Source: Treponema sp.
Lineage (GTDB): Bacteria > Spirochaetota > Spirochaetia > Treponematales > Breznakiellaceae
Reading direction: 5' to 3'
DNA length: 52,150 bases
NCBI GenBank assembly: GCA_031254315.1
Contig: JAIRUQ010000098.1
Location: forward strand, 1-52,150
In this document: positions 17,236-25,907 of the stretch, piece after piece
Layout: each line of letters begins with the position of its first letter
How positions within the stretch are numbered: position 1 is the first letter of the stretch
The notes under the pieces: generated by a model
The model's database searches: none
What the model was told of the DNA's origin: nothing
Seen by the model: the letters and a program-made list of their open reading frames with translations, nothing else
Program-made: the position numbers and the translations under genes

Positions 17236-19319
17236 GATTTTTTGCGCGCCTGTGCGCCCCCTTCTGCTTAATTTTTATTCTCACTGTTACGCTCTGGGCG
17301 CAGGAACCGCCCGTCCGCCCCGGTCCTGTTACAGGCGGAACAGGAACTGACGCTCTTACAGCCGCCGAAGAGTTCAGGCTCGGCGTTCACGCTTACAACC
17401 GATTTTCGTATAACGAATCAATACTTTCTTTTGAACGAGCTCTTTCTTTCAGACCCGGTGAGCCGCTTATTCTTGACTGGCTTGGCAGGGCGTACTACCG
17501 TTCCGGCTTTGAAGAAACCGCTGTGCGCCAATGGCGAGCCGCCCTTGATCGTTACGGCAGAAACACAGGGACGGGAATGTTACTTGCGGCGCGGATAGAA
17601 ACAGTTACAAACAGGCGTTACCTTTTACCAATCGCTAATGACGGAGTGCGTTATGTCGGCTCAGGACAATATCCCGGAAAATTTGAAGAGATCGTTCTTT
17701 ATCGTCAGCCTACTTCTATTTTAGCGAATAACGACGGTTCAGCGTGGGTAGTCGCATACGGCAGTAATGAAATTGTTAAAATCGACGTAAACGGAGTGAT
17801 AAGGGATCGCAAGCGAGGACCGCTTAACGGTTTTGATCGTCCTTATGATTTAGTTCGCGGACTAGACGGACGAATGTATGTATCGGAGTATCGCGGCGGC
17901 AGAGTAAGCATTCTTAGCAGTAACGGAGACTGGCTTGCGTATGTAGGCTCACTTGGCATAGGCGCGGGTCAATTTGTCGGTCCTCAGCACCTAACAATTG
18001 ATGAAGACGGCTATCTGTATGTTGTCGATTACGGAAACATGCGTATTTCAAAATTTGATCCTGACGGAGTGTTCATTCTTTCATTTGGGTTGAGAAGCGC
18101 GGTATTCCCCGGTTTTATTTCTCCCACAGGTATTGCCGCGGGCAACGGCAGAATATACGTTGCGGATAACGCGGACAATGCGTCAAAATCAATTTATATG
18201 TTCGATCCCAATGGCAACTATTTGGGACGTTTAGCCGCCGACGGCTTAAAAAACCCTGAGAGCCTAAGATTTCTTTCTGACGGGACAATTCTAGTTGCCG
18301 ACGGCAACAGAATCTTGCAGATAGACCCCAATTCCGCGATTGTCCGCGAATTGGGACTTGCCGGAGGGGAGCGTGTGCGCATAACGTGCGCGGAGATGGA
18401 CAGAAACGGCAGTATACTCGCGGCAAATTTCGCAGGAAGCGAAGTTTCGGTAATGACCCGTTCTGACGACCTTGTTTCCGGTTTCTTTGTGCAGATACGC
18501 AATGTTTCAGCGGAACGTTTTCCTCGGGTTACTGTAGAGTTGACTGTCGAGGACAGACTGCGCCGCCCGATACTCGGTCTTGATAACAACAATTTCCTTA
18601 TTACAGAAAACGGAGTCCCCACAGCCGGACAAACAATATATATGCCGGGTTACCGCTATTCAGGCGCGGATATTTCCCTTCTTGTAGAACGCTCTGACAG
18701 CACAGCGAGATTACGCGACGATCTTACAGCGGCTTCGCGCGATATAAACCGCGCCATACAGGAAATGGGCAATTCAAAAGTTGTTTCGGTTGTTTCCGCC
18801 GCGGCTCAGCCGCGCAGGGAACAGCACGCCTCTTCCCTTGAAAACGCCGTGCGCGGCTCCGCCGACACTTTTTCAGGACTCTGGCGTTTTGATCTTGGAC
18901 TGCGCCTTGCCGCCACAGACCTTTTAACCGCTTCCGCGAAACGCTCGGTTGTTTATATCGGCTCCGGTAATTTGGGAGACATGGCGTTTGATCAGTACAG
19001 TCTTACGGAGCTTGCCTCTTATCTTGCGAATAACGGCATAGTGTTTAACGTTATAATCATAGGCGGCGGACAACTTTCCCCCGGCATTGAATATTTATGC
19101 AGAGAAACAGGCGGCAGGGCGATGCATCTCTATCGTCCCCGTGGTATCGGCGAACTTATAAAGAGCGTAGCGGATAACCCATCAGGTCTTTACAGCTTTA
19201 CATATAACTCCGCTCTTCCCACAGACTTTGGCAGATCCTTCCTTCCGCTTGAAGTTGAAGTTTATTTAATGGAAAGATCAGGCAGAGACAACACGGGATA
19301 TTTCCCGCCGATAGAGTAG
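17232..19319 (+). CDS. secreted TPR / NHL-type beta-propeller / vWA-like protein
   Basis: 695 residues. A signal peptide ends near LWAQ (residue 25). A TPR pair follows around residues 45-110 (EEFRLGVHAYNRFSYNESIL, then LDWLGRAYYRSGFEETA). Residues 150-420 hold repeated units such as GRMYVSEYRGGRVSILSSNG and GYLYVVDYGNMRISKFDPDG, each ending in F/I-D-x-N/D-G, as in NHL propellers. Residues about 470-690 look like a vWA-type domain with RSVVYIGSGN and FNVIIIGGG. I see no complete MIDAS DxSxS motif, so metal binding is doubtful. It is probably a periplasmic scaffold. Starting GTG overlaps the TPR gene. Confidence 0.75.
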   Translation: MRFFARLCAPFCLIFILTVTLWAQEPPVRPGPVTGGTGTDALTAAEEFRLGVHAYNRFSYNESILSFERALSFRPGEPLILDWLGRAYYRSGFEETAVRQWRAALDRYGRNTGTGMLLAARIETVTNRRYLLPIANDGVRYVGSGQYPGKFEEIVLYRQPTSILANNDGSAWVVAYGSNEIVKIDVNGVIRDRKRGPLNGFDRPYDLVRGLDGRMYVSEYRGGRVSILSSNGDWLAYVGSLGIGAGQFVGPQHLTIDEDGYLYVVDYGNMRISKFDPDGVFILSFGLRSAVFPGFISPTGIAAGNGRIYVADNADNASKSIYMFDPNGNYLGRLAADGLKNPESLRFLSDGTILVADGNRILQIDPNSAIVRELGLAGGERVRITCAEMDRNGSILAANFAGSEVSVMTRSDDLVSGFFVQIRNVSAERFPRVTVELTVEDRLRRPILGLDNNNFLITENGVPTAGQTIYMPGYRYSGADISLLVERSDSTARLRDDLTAASRDINRAIQEMGNSKVVSVVSAAAQPRREQHASSLENAVRGSADTFSGLWRFDLGLRLAATDLLTASAKRSVVYIGSGNLGDMAFDQYSLTELASYLANNGIVFNVIIIGGGQLSPGIEYLCRETGGRAMHLYRPRGIGELIKSVADNPSGLYSFTYNSALPTDFGRSFLPLEVEVYLMERSGRDNTGYFPPIE

Positions 19320-19320
19320 G

Positions 19321-19340
19321 GTGTATAATAAAGTATACAC
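19321..19340. terminator. small hairpin after the propeller gene
   Basis: GTGTATA (19321-19327) and TATACAC (19334-19340) pair over a six-base loop directly after the stop codon. It is AT-rich with no T run, so termination is only a possibility. Confidence 0.3.
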
Positions 19341-19408
19341 TCAATAATCTCTAAAATGATGAAAATTTCCGCCTAAAAATACATGATGATTTTAAGCCCG
19401 AAACAAGA

Positions 19409-19414
19409 TATAAT
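19409..19414 (+). promoter_or_regulatory. -10 box six bases before the ATG of the TA-like pair
   Basis: Perfect TATAAT followed by six bases and then ATG at 19421. There is no Shine-Dalgarno, so the expected transcript start coincides with the start codon. The -35 region is weak (ATGATT at 17 bp). Confidence 0.45.
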
Positions 19415-19420
19415 ACGGCT

Positions 19421-19684
19421 ATGGATGTTGTAATCAAATTTTGTGATTCAGCTTTTTCACATGGTATAACCGAGGCAGATATACGGTGGGCTATTGATAA
19501 TGCTATATATGATGGTTATATTGAAGATGATGAAGACGCTGAAAACAAACGGTTACTTGTTGGCTTTGACCGAAAGGGAAACCCGATTGAAGTATATTAT
19601 AATATCCTTGATCAAGATACAGTTAGGGTATTTCATTCAATGGAATACCGGAATATACATAATAAGTACCTTGGAAATAAGTAG
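19421..19684 (+). CDS. small protein resembling a BrnT/DUF4258-type toxin
   Basis: 87 residues. The pattern of HGITEADIRWAI near residue 14, an acidic DDEDAE stretch, RLLVGFDRKGNPIEVYYN and VFHSMEYRN at the end fits small RNase-like toxins of type II toxin-antitoxin pairs. I assign this by general resemblance, not by a search. It is followed after eight bases by a small gene of the antitoxin type, with AGGAGG between them. The order toxin then antitoxin is usual for BrnT-like pairs. If correct, the protein would cleave or block RNA in the cytoplasm unless bound by its partner. Confidence 0.5.
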   Translation: MDVVIKFCDSAFSHGITEADIRWAIDNAIYDGYIEDDEDAENKRLLVGFDRKGNPIEVYYNILDQDTVRVFHSMEYRNIHNKYLGNK

Positions 19685-19692
19685 GAGGAATT

Positions 19693-19944
19693 ATGCCGGA
19701 TTTAACTAATGAAGAATATGCCACACTTGCTGAAAAATGGGCAAAAAACCCGCCAAAACCAGGCCCCAACGGGACGGGTTTCTTCGCTCAAAGAAAAGCC
19801 GCTCTAGCTGCCCAATCCGCCCGTTCAATAACGGTTGATTCGTTTTCAGCGGACTATCTTTATAACAAGGCAATATCCTCGCATAAGACACCGGCAGATA
19901 TTATAGGCGAAATGGTTCAAAAAGAAATCGCCGCTGTAATATAG
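19693..19944 (+). CDS. probable antitoxin partner of the upstream small protein
   Basis: 83 residues, ATG behind AGGAGG. The N-terminal half is Pro/Gly/Lys-rich and probably flexible. The C-terminal half, RSITVDSFSADYLYNKAISS followed by a helix to the end, has the beta-helix-helix look of a ribbon-helix-helix-like DNA-binding antitoxin. It probably neutralises the upstream protein and autoregulates the pair (inference). Composition is close to the core genome. Confidence 0.5.
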   Translation: MPDLTNEEYATLAEKWAKNPPKPGPNGTGFFAQRKAALAAQSARSITVDSFSADYLYNKAISSHKTPADIIGEMVQKEIAAVI

Positions 19945-19983
19945 AATAGCAAAAGTAGGAGTATAAAGTATATCATTCCTATA

Positions 19984-20385
19984 ATGTCAAAACGAATATG
20001 TTTTACCATATTAGCCTTTCTATTATTACTCATTGGCGGACTAATTTATTTATGTTTTAGATCGCCTGAAATATTATTATTTAGATTTCTTGATATGATT
20101 AATTTCAATTATTCTGTTTTTCAAAATATAGATATAAAAATACCGTCGTTTTTTATATATAATTTTTCAAACGCTTTATTTGTATTTTTTGGTTATATAA
20201 TTGTTTATGTAATTTGGGATAAAGATAAAAAACATTTTTTATTGTATTCGTCAATTATAACATTTTTGAGTATTATTTATGAGATAATGACAAAAGATAT
20301 TTCTGATATTATAACGATATCAGTATCATATATAATCTGTCTATTTTTATATTTTAAGTTCCGCGGGGTAAAGTATGAGAAATAA
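19984..20385 (+). CDS. AT-rich membrane protein with four predicted helices
   Basis: 133 residues, four hydrophobic segments at about residues 5-27, 55-75, 83-100 and 108-126. Little charge lies outside short loops and no family is recognised. There is no well-placed ribosome-binding site; TAGGAG lies 22 bases upstream. The next gene starts inside its last codons, so the two probably form a unit. The composition suggests a horizontally gained or fast-evolving orphan. Confidence 0.55.
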   Translation: MSKRICFTILAFLLLLIGGLIYLCFRSPEILLFRFLDMINFNYSVFQNIDIKIPSFFIYNFSNALFVFFGYIIVYVIWDKDKKHFLLYSSIITFLSIIYEIMTKDISDIITISVSYIICLFLYFKFRGVKYEK

Positions 20386-20911
20386 GAAAAAAATTATTTT
20401 GACAATTATTCTTATACTCGCTATGGTAATAATGACTGTATCAACATCACAAAGTCCGCCTAGAGAAATAAAAAATAGTATTAGTTATGAAACCCGAGGA
20501 GAATATTTTTTAATTAAAATAAGAACACGGATTGATCCGGATAATTATACTTTTTTTGGTTCTTCTAGCAAGAGTGGCTCCTTTTATATTTTTTTTGAAG
20601 GCAGGAAAGAAGGACAATATTTTTATAAAAATATTGAAGGACATTATGTTACTCTAATAATTCGACCCTATGATTTTGAAGAAAGCATATTATTGGATGA
20701 TGAAGAAGTAAGATATTTCAATGGCGAGCATTTAATAATAACAAAGAGCATAATATTGGATGATGAAGATTTTGGAACATTTATCGAAGGCAGACATTTC
20801 ATAATAAGAATAAAAAATGAAATAATTATGTTTGATAACCCCAGAGTATCCTATGGCATTATGTTAAGTCGTAATGACGGCAGATATATTCATCAAATAT
20901 ATAGGGAGTAA
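20375..20911 (+). CDS. AT-rich hypothetical membrane-anchored protein with an internal repeat
   Basis: 178 residues, one N-terminal hydrophobic segment (about residues 6-24) without a lipobox Cys, so it is an anchored or exported protein. Residues about 108-148 hold two similar stretches: ILLDDEEVRYFNGEHLIITK, then ILDDEDFGTFIEGRHFIIRI. This is an internal duplication. The start overlaps the upstream membrane-protein gene by 11 bases. Function unknown. Confidence 0.55.
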   Translation: MRNKKKIILTIILILAMVIMTVSTSQSPPREIKNSISYETRGEYFLIKIRTRIDPDNYTFFGSSSKSGSFYIFFEGRKEGQYFYKNIEGHYVTLIIRPYDFEESILLDDEEVRYFNGEHLIITKSIILDDEDFGTFIEGRHFIIRIKNEIIMFDNPRVSYGIMLSRNDGRYIHQIYRE

Positions 20912-20925
20912 ATGCGGTTCTGTTT

Positions 20926-20940
20926 GGGGGAATTGCCCCC
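20926..20940. terminator. GC-rich hairpin between converging genes
   Basis: GGGGG and CCCCC pair over a five-base loop in the 79 bp between the plus-strand gene ending at 20911 and thiI (minus) ending at 20991. There is no clean T run, but the position suits a shared terminator. Confidence 0.4.
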
Positions 20941-20990
20941 CTCTGATTCAAAAAACTTTTAACTTAAAACAAAACCTTTTAACATTTTAG

Positions 20991-22187
20991 TCAAACTTTA
21001 ACTAACTCCTGTTCCTGCAAAGCCTGTTCAATAAGTACTTTTAGTTCCAGCTTTTCATATAAAGCGTTTGCCTCTTTGACATCGCCGTACAAGACAGGAT
21101 GAGGAGGGCTAAAAAGAGTACAGCAGTCCTGATACGGTTGTATCGAAGTTTCAAAAGTACCGATGCGTGTCGCTTCACGGATAATGCTCTCCTTGCTAAA
21201 GCCAATCAACGGGCGCAGAACGGGAAGTTTTATCCTGCTCTGCGTGCAGTTTAAGTTTTCTATTGTCTGGCTCGCTACCTGTGAAAGACTTTCACCCGTA
21301 ATAAGGCATTTGCACTTACTCCTTTGTGCGGCTATTTCCGCCGCTTCCATCATTGCCATCCTCAGCATAATCGTTGTCCACGGAAAAGGAGAACGCTCTT
21401 TTATACGCATCTGCGCCTGCGTAAAATTCAGAATGTGAAGACGAATCCCCATACAGTACGCGCCTGTAATTTCGGCAAGGCGTATAACTTTTTGTTTTGC
21501 TTCTAAAGAAGTGTAAGGATAGGCGTGGAAATGAATCGCGTCTATGTTCATTCCTCGAACCGCCATTAAAAATCCCGCGACAGGGGAGTCAATCCCTCCC
21601 GATAAAAGTAACATTCCCCTTCCCGCGGTTCCGACAGGAAGACCACCAAAACCTTTTTTCCCTCCTGAATAGACAAAGGCTTTTTCGCGGATTTCAATTT
21701 TAATAACATCCTGCGGATTGTGAATGTTAACCTCTAAGCCGCTTACAGCGTTTGTTACGGCGTCTCCTGCCATACAGCACAACTCATAAGAAGAGAGCGG
21801 AAAACTTTTGTCGGTTCTTCGAGCGTCAATCTTAAAAGTTTTAATTCCCTGAGCGTAGATTTTTTTTCCTTCTTCAACACAGGCGGAAATTACCGCCTCT
21901 TTGGTTTTTTCGCAGGTTACGGTTTTTGCCCAGCCTGAAATTCCTGTTAAATGTGAAAGCACATTTTCTACAAGAGGCGCTTTTTCTTCTGATGCGTGAA
22001 TGTAATAACGTCCTGCTGTAAATTTCACCTTTATATTGCTGTCAGGAGTGGAAAGAAGAATGTGTATGTTGTTTTTTAGAACGCCTTCAAAACTTTTGCG
22101 GTTATCGCCCTTGAGTGTTAATTCAGCCGGTTTTAAGAGCCATGTCGCCTCACGCTGTGAAGATTTTTGTTCGCCGCTTACAGAAAT
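20991..22187 (-). CDS. thiI: tRNA 4-thiouridine synthase ThiI, probably starting at AUU
   Basis: ThiI adenylates U8 of tRNA and inserts sulfur to make 4-thiouridine; it may also serve thiazole synthesis. The PP-loop is LLLSGGIDSPVAGFL, and YQDCCTLF near the C-terminus is the conserved Cys region. There is no rhodanese domain. A GTG start at 22028 would remove the N-terminus, but the frame continues upstream as LLKPAELTLKGDNRKSFEGV, which is conserved ThiI sequence. No ATG, GTG or TTG exists between the in-frame stop at 22230-22232 and that segment. GGAGGTG (22199-22193) lies five bases before ATT at 22187, giving 398 residues and a 10-base overlap with the desulfurase gene. Confidence 0.85.
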   Translation of the reverse strand: MSVSGEQKSSQREATWLLKPAELTLKGDNRKSFEGVLKNNIHILLSTPDSNIKVKFTAGRYYIHASEEKAPLVENVLSHLTGISGWAKTVTCEKTKEAVISACVEEGKKIYAQGIKTFKIDARRTDKSFPLSSYELCCMAGDAVTNAVSGLEVNIHNPQDVIKIEIREKAFVYSGGKKGFGGLPVGTAGRGMLLLSGGIDSPVAGFLMAVRGMNIDAIHFHAYPYTSLEAKQKVIRLAEITGAYCMGIRLHILNFTQAQMRIKERSPFPWTTIMLRMAMMEAAEIAAQRSKCKCLITGESLSQVASQTIENLNCTQSRIKLPVLRPLIGFSKESIIREATRIGTFETSIQPYQDCCTLFSPPHPVLYGDVKEANALYEKLELKVLIEQALQEQELVKV

Positions 22188-23338
22188 TTTAACACCTCCG
22201 CGATTGCGCAGATCAAAAGATCGATCTCTTCATCAGTGGTTGACCAGCCCTGCGAAATACGAATCCCTTCAATCCTCAGGTTTTCTTCGATGCCCATTGC
22301 GGCTAGAACAGGGCGTTCAGGCGATGACGAAGAACACGCCGAACCTGTAGAAACAGCGAAGCCAAGATCGTTTAACGCTCGAGCCATAACTTCGCCGGGA
22401 ATGTCCTTAAAAGCGGCTTGTAAAATATAGGGAGAAAATCTGTCATCCTCCGCAGTTCGCTCACGGGGAATAATTCTAAAGCGCTCAATTTTAGAAAGTT
22501 CTATTATAAGTTTTTTCCAGCGGCTTTTAGCGCTAATGTACTCTGCTTGCACAGTTTCGCCCGCGTATTTTTCCAAACACTCGGCGAGAGCGACAGCTCC
22601 AACGGTATTTTCAGTACCGCCCCTTATGCCCTTTTCTTGCCCCCCCCCTGTATAAAAAACTCCAAGCGGCTTTTTCAAATACAAAAGCCCGATTCCGCGC
22701 GGTCCTGAAATTTTATGCGCGCTTATAGAAGCGGAATCAATTTCCATGCTTGAAATATCAACCGGTATTTTCCCTACAGCTTGCACAAGGTCGCAATGAA
22801 AATGTATGGGAGCGCCGTCTCCCGTCTTCTTATGGATAAGATTTGTAAGAGAAGTAATATCGGTAACCGCGCCCGTCTCGTTGTTTACGGACATTATTGC
22901 CGCGAAACGAACATCGCCATTTTTTTCCAGCGCTTTTGTAAGAGTCTCGGCTGTTACACTGCCTGCCGAATTTACGGCGACCCTGCCTGTGGGCTTCCCC
23001 ATCTTTTCAAGGGTTTCCATTCCCTCTCTTACGGAAGAATGTTCGGCGAAAGACGAAATAACCCTTCCCTTGCCTGGGCGCGTCAAATTGGAAAACAACG
23101 CTATTGCGTTGGACTCCGTTCCGCCTGAAGTGAAGTATAGGGTTTCTGGAGGGACTTTCAAAACGGCGGCGCACCGCTCCCTCGCGTCCTCTAGGGCAAG
23201 TTTTGCCGCCCTGCCTTCGCTGTGCTGAGATGACGGATTTCCAAACGGAACATCCGCCAAAGCGGAAGTTATGCGATAAGGGGAAGAAGCCGCCCAATCA
23301 AAATAAATACGTCTTTCTTTTGACTCTATTTTCTCCAT
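22178..23338 (-). CDS. cysteine desulfurase (NifS/IscS family; NifZ-like partner of ThiI)
   Basis: 386 residues. It takes sulfur from cysteine as an enzyme persulfide using PLP. The PLP lysine lies in SAHKISGPRGIGLL, the catalytic Cys in STGSACSSSSPERPVL, and FTSGGTESNAIAL, HCDLVQAVGK and GGGQEKGIRGGTEN are further family motifs. It overlaps a ThiI that lacks the rhodanese sulfur carrier. This is the arrangement known for Bacillus NifZ-ThiI, where the desulfurase feeds ThiI directly. It is probably dedicated to tRNA thiolation rather than general Fe-S assembly (inference). Confidence 0.9.
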   Translation of the reverse strand: MEKIESKERRIYFDWAASSPYRITSALADVPFGNPSSQHSEGRAAKLALEDARERCAAVLKVPPETLYFTSGGTESNAIALFSNLTRPGKGRVISSFAEHSSVREGMETLEKMGKPTGRVAVNSAGSVTAETLTKALEKNGDVRFAAIMSVNNETGAVTDITSLTNLIHKKTGDGAPIHFHCDLVQAVGKIPVDISSMEIDSASISAHKISGPRGIGLLYLKKPLGVFYTGGGQEKGIRGGTENTVGAVALAECLEKYAGETVQAEYISAKSRWKKLIIELSKIERFRIIPRERTAEDDRFSPYILQAAFKDIPGEVMARALNDLGFAVSTGSACSSSSPERPVLAAMGIEENLRIEGIRISQGWSTTDEEIDLLICAIAEVLKFL

Positions 23339-23392
23339 AATACTATTGTAAAAGTATAGAAAAATTCTGTAATATTCAATGGGAGTTAAATT

Positions 23393-25897
23393 ATGTTAAT
23401 ACTTAAATTTGGCGGCTCATCTGCCGGAAGCCCTAAGGGAATTGAGCAAATTATCAGCATTTTAGGAGACAAAGAACACGCGGGGAATGTTCCGGCGGTT
23501 ATAGTCACGGCGTTTTCGGGAGTTACCGACAGCCTTATTGCTCTTGCCAATACGGCGCTGAGCGGCGAAAAATATTCAAAACAGGTCGAAGAGATAAGCA
23601 ATCGCCACATTGACTGCGCCTCGTATTTTTTGAAAGGTTTGGATCGAAAGAACGCGCTTAAAGAAATCGAAATTATTATCGTACATTTGTCGCAGATTTT
23701 GGATGGAATTTCTCTTTTAAGGGAATTATCTCCCAGAAGCCTCGATTTGGTTATGAGTTTTGGGGAGAGGCTTTCCGCGCAACTTCTCGCTTTCATTCTT
23801 TGCGCAAATAACATAAAAGCTGTTTTTTTGGACGCGCGGGATTTGATAAAAACAGACTCCAAATTTGGCAAGGCTGAAATTTTAAGAAAGGAGACCGAGG
23901 ATAATATTCGCGCTCATTTTAAGAGCGTTAAAAAAACAGTGCAAGTAGTAACAGGTTTTATCGGCTCAACTATTGAAGGGCATACAAGCACTATAGGACG
24001 CGGCGGCTCCGATTTAAGCGCGGCTATTTTCGCATCCGCCCTTGGAGCGAAAAAACTTGAGTTATGGGGCGATGTTGACGGCATATTTACCGCCGACCCT
24101 GCCCTTGTTAAAAACGCTTTTTGTATAGATGAAATATCCTATGTTGAAGCGATGGAAATTTCTCACTTCGGCGCGAAGGCGTTGTTTCCTCCTTCGGTAA
24201 AACCAGCTCTTGAAAAGGGAATTACTATTCTTATTCGAAACACATTTAATTATTCCGGCAGTACAGGGCAAAAGTTTGAAGGTACAAAAATTTCCGCTAA
24301 TGCCGTTTCAGGAAAATATCCAATTAAGGGTATCAGCTCGATAAGTTCCATCGCTCTTGTAAGAATACAGGGGACGGGAATGTTTGGCGTCGCCGGTTTT
24401 TCAGCGCGTGTTTTTGGCGCTCTCGCCAGAAAAAGTATCAGCGTTATGCTAATTTCCCAAAGTTCCAGCGAATATTCAATCTGTTTTGCTATTCTTCCGC
24501 AGGACATTCAGGAAGCGGACGCGATATTGAAGGAAGAGTTTCAAAATGAGATACGAAACGGTTCAATTGAAAAGCCAGTAATTGAAAAAGACCTTTCGAT
24601 AATCGCTGTGGTCGGCTCCGCTATGAAAAGCGTTTCCGGTATTTCGGGGAAATTTTTTCACGCGCTTGGACGCAACGGTATCAATATAGTAGCGATCGCG
24701 CAAGGCTCTTCGGAAACTAATATTTCAGCGGTAATTTCATCTGCGGATGAAGGCAAGGCGCTTAACGCTATTCATGACGCGTTCTTCTTCACCCAACAGC
24801 GCTCTGTCAATCTTTTCTTGATTGGCACAGGTCTTATTGGCGGTACTTTGCTGGATCAAATCGCGGAAAACTCTGAAAGATTGTTTAACAAGGATATGAT
24901 AAAAATCAATTTGATAGGAGCCGCCAATTACGACAAAATGCTCTTTTCGCTTGATGGGCTTGAGCCAAAAAAAGTAAAAGGAATGCTTACAACCGCAGGA
25001 AAAGTAGCAGGTACGGAACAGATCGAAGTTGGCAAGAAGGGAGCCTTAGCCTTTGTTGAAAGAATGACTTCGCTCAATCTTCCCAATTCTTGTTTCTGCG
25101 ACTGTACGGCAAGCGAAGATATTGCGGCTCTGTATGAGAAAATTCTCCACGACTCAATAGCGATTGTTACGCCAAATAAAAAAGCAAGTTCCGGTTCTTT
25201 GGATTATTACACCCGTCTTACTACATATTCAAGGGAGCGCGGTATTCCGTACCTGTATGAATGTACGGTCGGAGCGGGGCTACCTGTTATCTCAACATTG
25301 CGTGATCTTTTCCTTTCGGGTGACAAGGTAATTAGAATAGAAGCTATACTATCAGGTACACTGAGTTTTATCTTCAATAATTTTGACGGCTCAATTCCGT
25401 TCTCCGCATTGGTGCGAGAGGCAAAAGCAAAGGGTTACACAGAACCCGATCCCCGTGATGACTTAAACGCCATGGACGCGGCGAGAAAAGTTCTTATCCT
25501 CGCCAGGGAATGCGGTCTTTCAATTGAATTTAAAAACGTAACAATAGAACCTATTTTGCCGCAGTCCTGTTTTAACGCGAAAGACATAGACGCTTTTTTT
25601 GCTGAACTGCAAAAATCAGACGCTGATTATGAAAAACGCCGCGCGAAAGCAGACGCTGAAGGAAAGAAATTACGCTATATCGCGGTGATTGAGGAAGGCA
25701 AAGCAAAACTTTCTCTTCGCGCGGAAGGGGAAGAGAGTCCTTTCACCAAACTTGTAGACAGCGACAACATGGTAGTTATTACGACAAACCGTTATTCAAA
25801 ACTCCCGATGGTCATAAAAGGACCGGGAGCCGGCGCTCAAGTTACAGCCGGAGGAGTTTTCGCTGACATTGTTCGTATAGCACGTACATTGGTATAA
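23393..25897 (+). CDS. thrA: bifunctional aspartokinase / homoserine dehydrogenase
   Basis: 834 residues, near the usual 810-820. The N-terminal kinase starts LILKFGGSSAGS and has SFGERLSAQLLA and TIGRGGSDLSAAI. Two ACT-like regulatory segments lie around residues 310-460 (IQGTGMFGVAGFSARVFGAL, then VGSAMKSVSGISGKFFHALG). The homoserine dehydrogenase part begins near 475 with LFLIGTGLIGGTLLDQI and includes TPNKKASSGSLD and GAGLPVISTLRDLFLSGD. It catalyses the first and third steps from aspartate to threonine/methionine, with feedback control expected from the ACT domains. GGGAG precedes the ATG, and an aminotransferase gene follows. Confidence 0.95.
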   Translation: MLILKFGGSSAGSPKGIEQIISILGDKEHAGNVPAVIVTAFSGVTDSLIALANTALSGEKYSKQVEEISNRHIDCASYFLKGLDRKNALKEIEIIIVHLSQILDGISLLRELSPRSLDLVMSFGERLSAQLLAFILCANNIKAVFLDARDLIKTDSKFGKAEILRKETEDNIRAHFKSVKKTVQVVTGFIGSTIEGHTSTIGRGGSDLSAAIFASALGAKKLELWGDVDGIFTADPALVKNAFCIDEISYVEAMEISHFGAKALFPPSVKPALEKGITILIRNTFNYSGSTGQKFEGTKISANAVSGKYPIKGISSISSIALVRIQGTGMFGVAGFSARVFGALARKSISVMLISQSSSEYSICFAILPQDIQEADAILKEEFQNEIRNGSIEKPVIEKDLSIIAVVGSAMKSVSGISGKFFHALGRNGINIVAIAQGSSETNISAVISSADEGKALNAIHDAFFFTQQRSVNLFLIGTGLIGGTLLDQIAENSERLFNKDMIKINLIGAANYDKMLFSLDGLEPKKVKGMLTTAGKVAGTEQIEVGKKGALAFVERMTSLNLPNSCFCDCTASEDIAALYEKILHDSIAIVTPNKKASSGSLDYYTRLTTYSRERGIPYLYECTVGAGLPVISTLRDLFLSGDKVIRIEAILSGTLSFIFNNFDGSIPFSALVREAKAKGYTEPDPRDDLNAMDAARKVLILARECGLSIEFKNVTIEPILPQSCFNAKDIDAFFAELQKSDADYEKRRAKADAEGKKLRYIAVIEEGKAKLSLRAEGEESPFTKLVDSDNMVVITTNRYSKLPMVIKGPGAGAQVTAGGVFADIVRIARTLV

Positions 25898-25907
25898 GGA
25901 GAAAAAT

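Noticed and set aside
20991-22028. ThiI starting at GTG 22028
   Set aside because: It removes the conserved N-terminal segment that is clearly encoded just upstream in the same frame.
22178-23871. Long ORFs opposite the cysteine desulfurase and aspartokinase genes
   Set aside because: They are antisense shadows of strongly recognised genes, with no motif or ribosome-binding site of their own.
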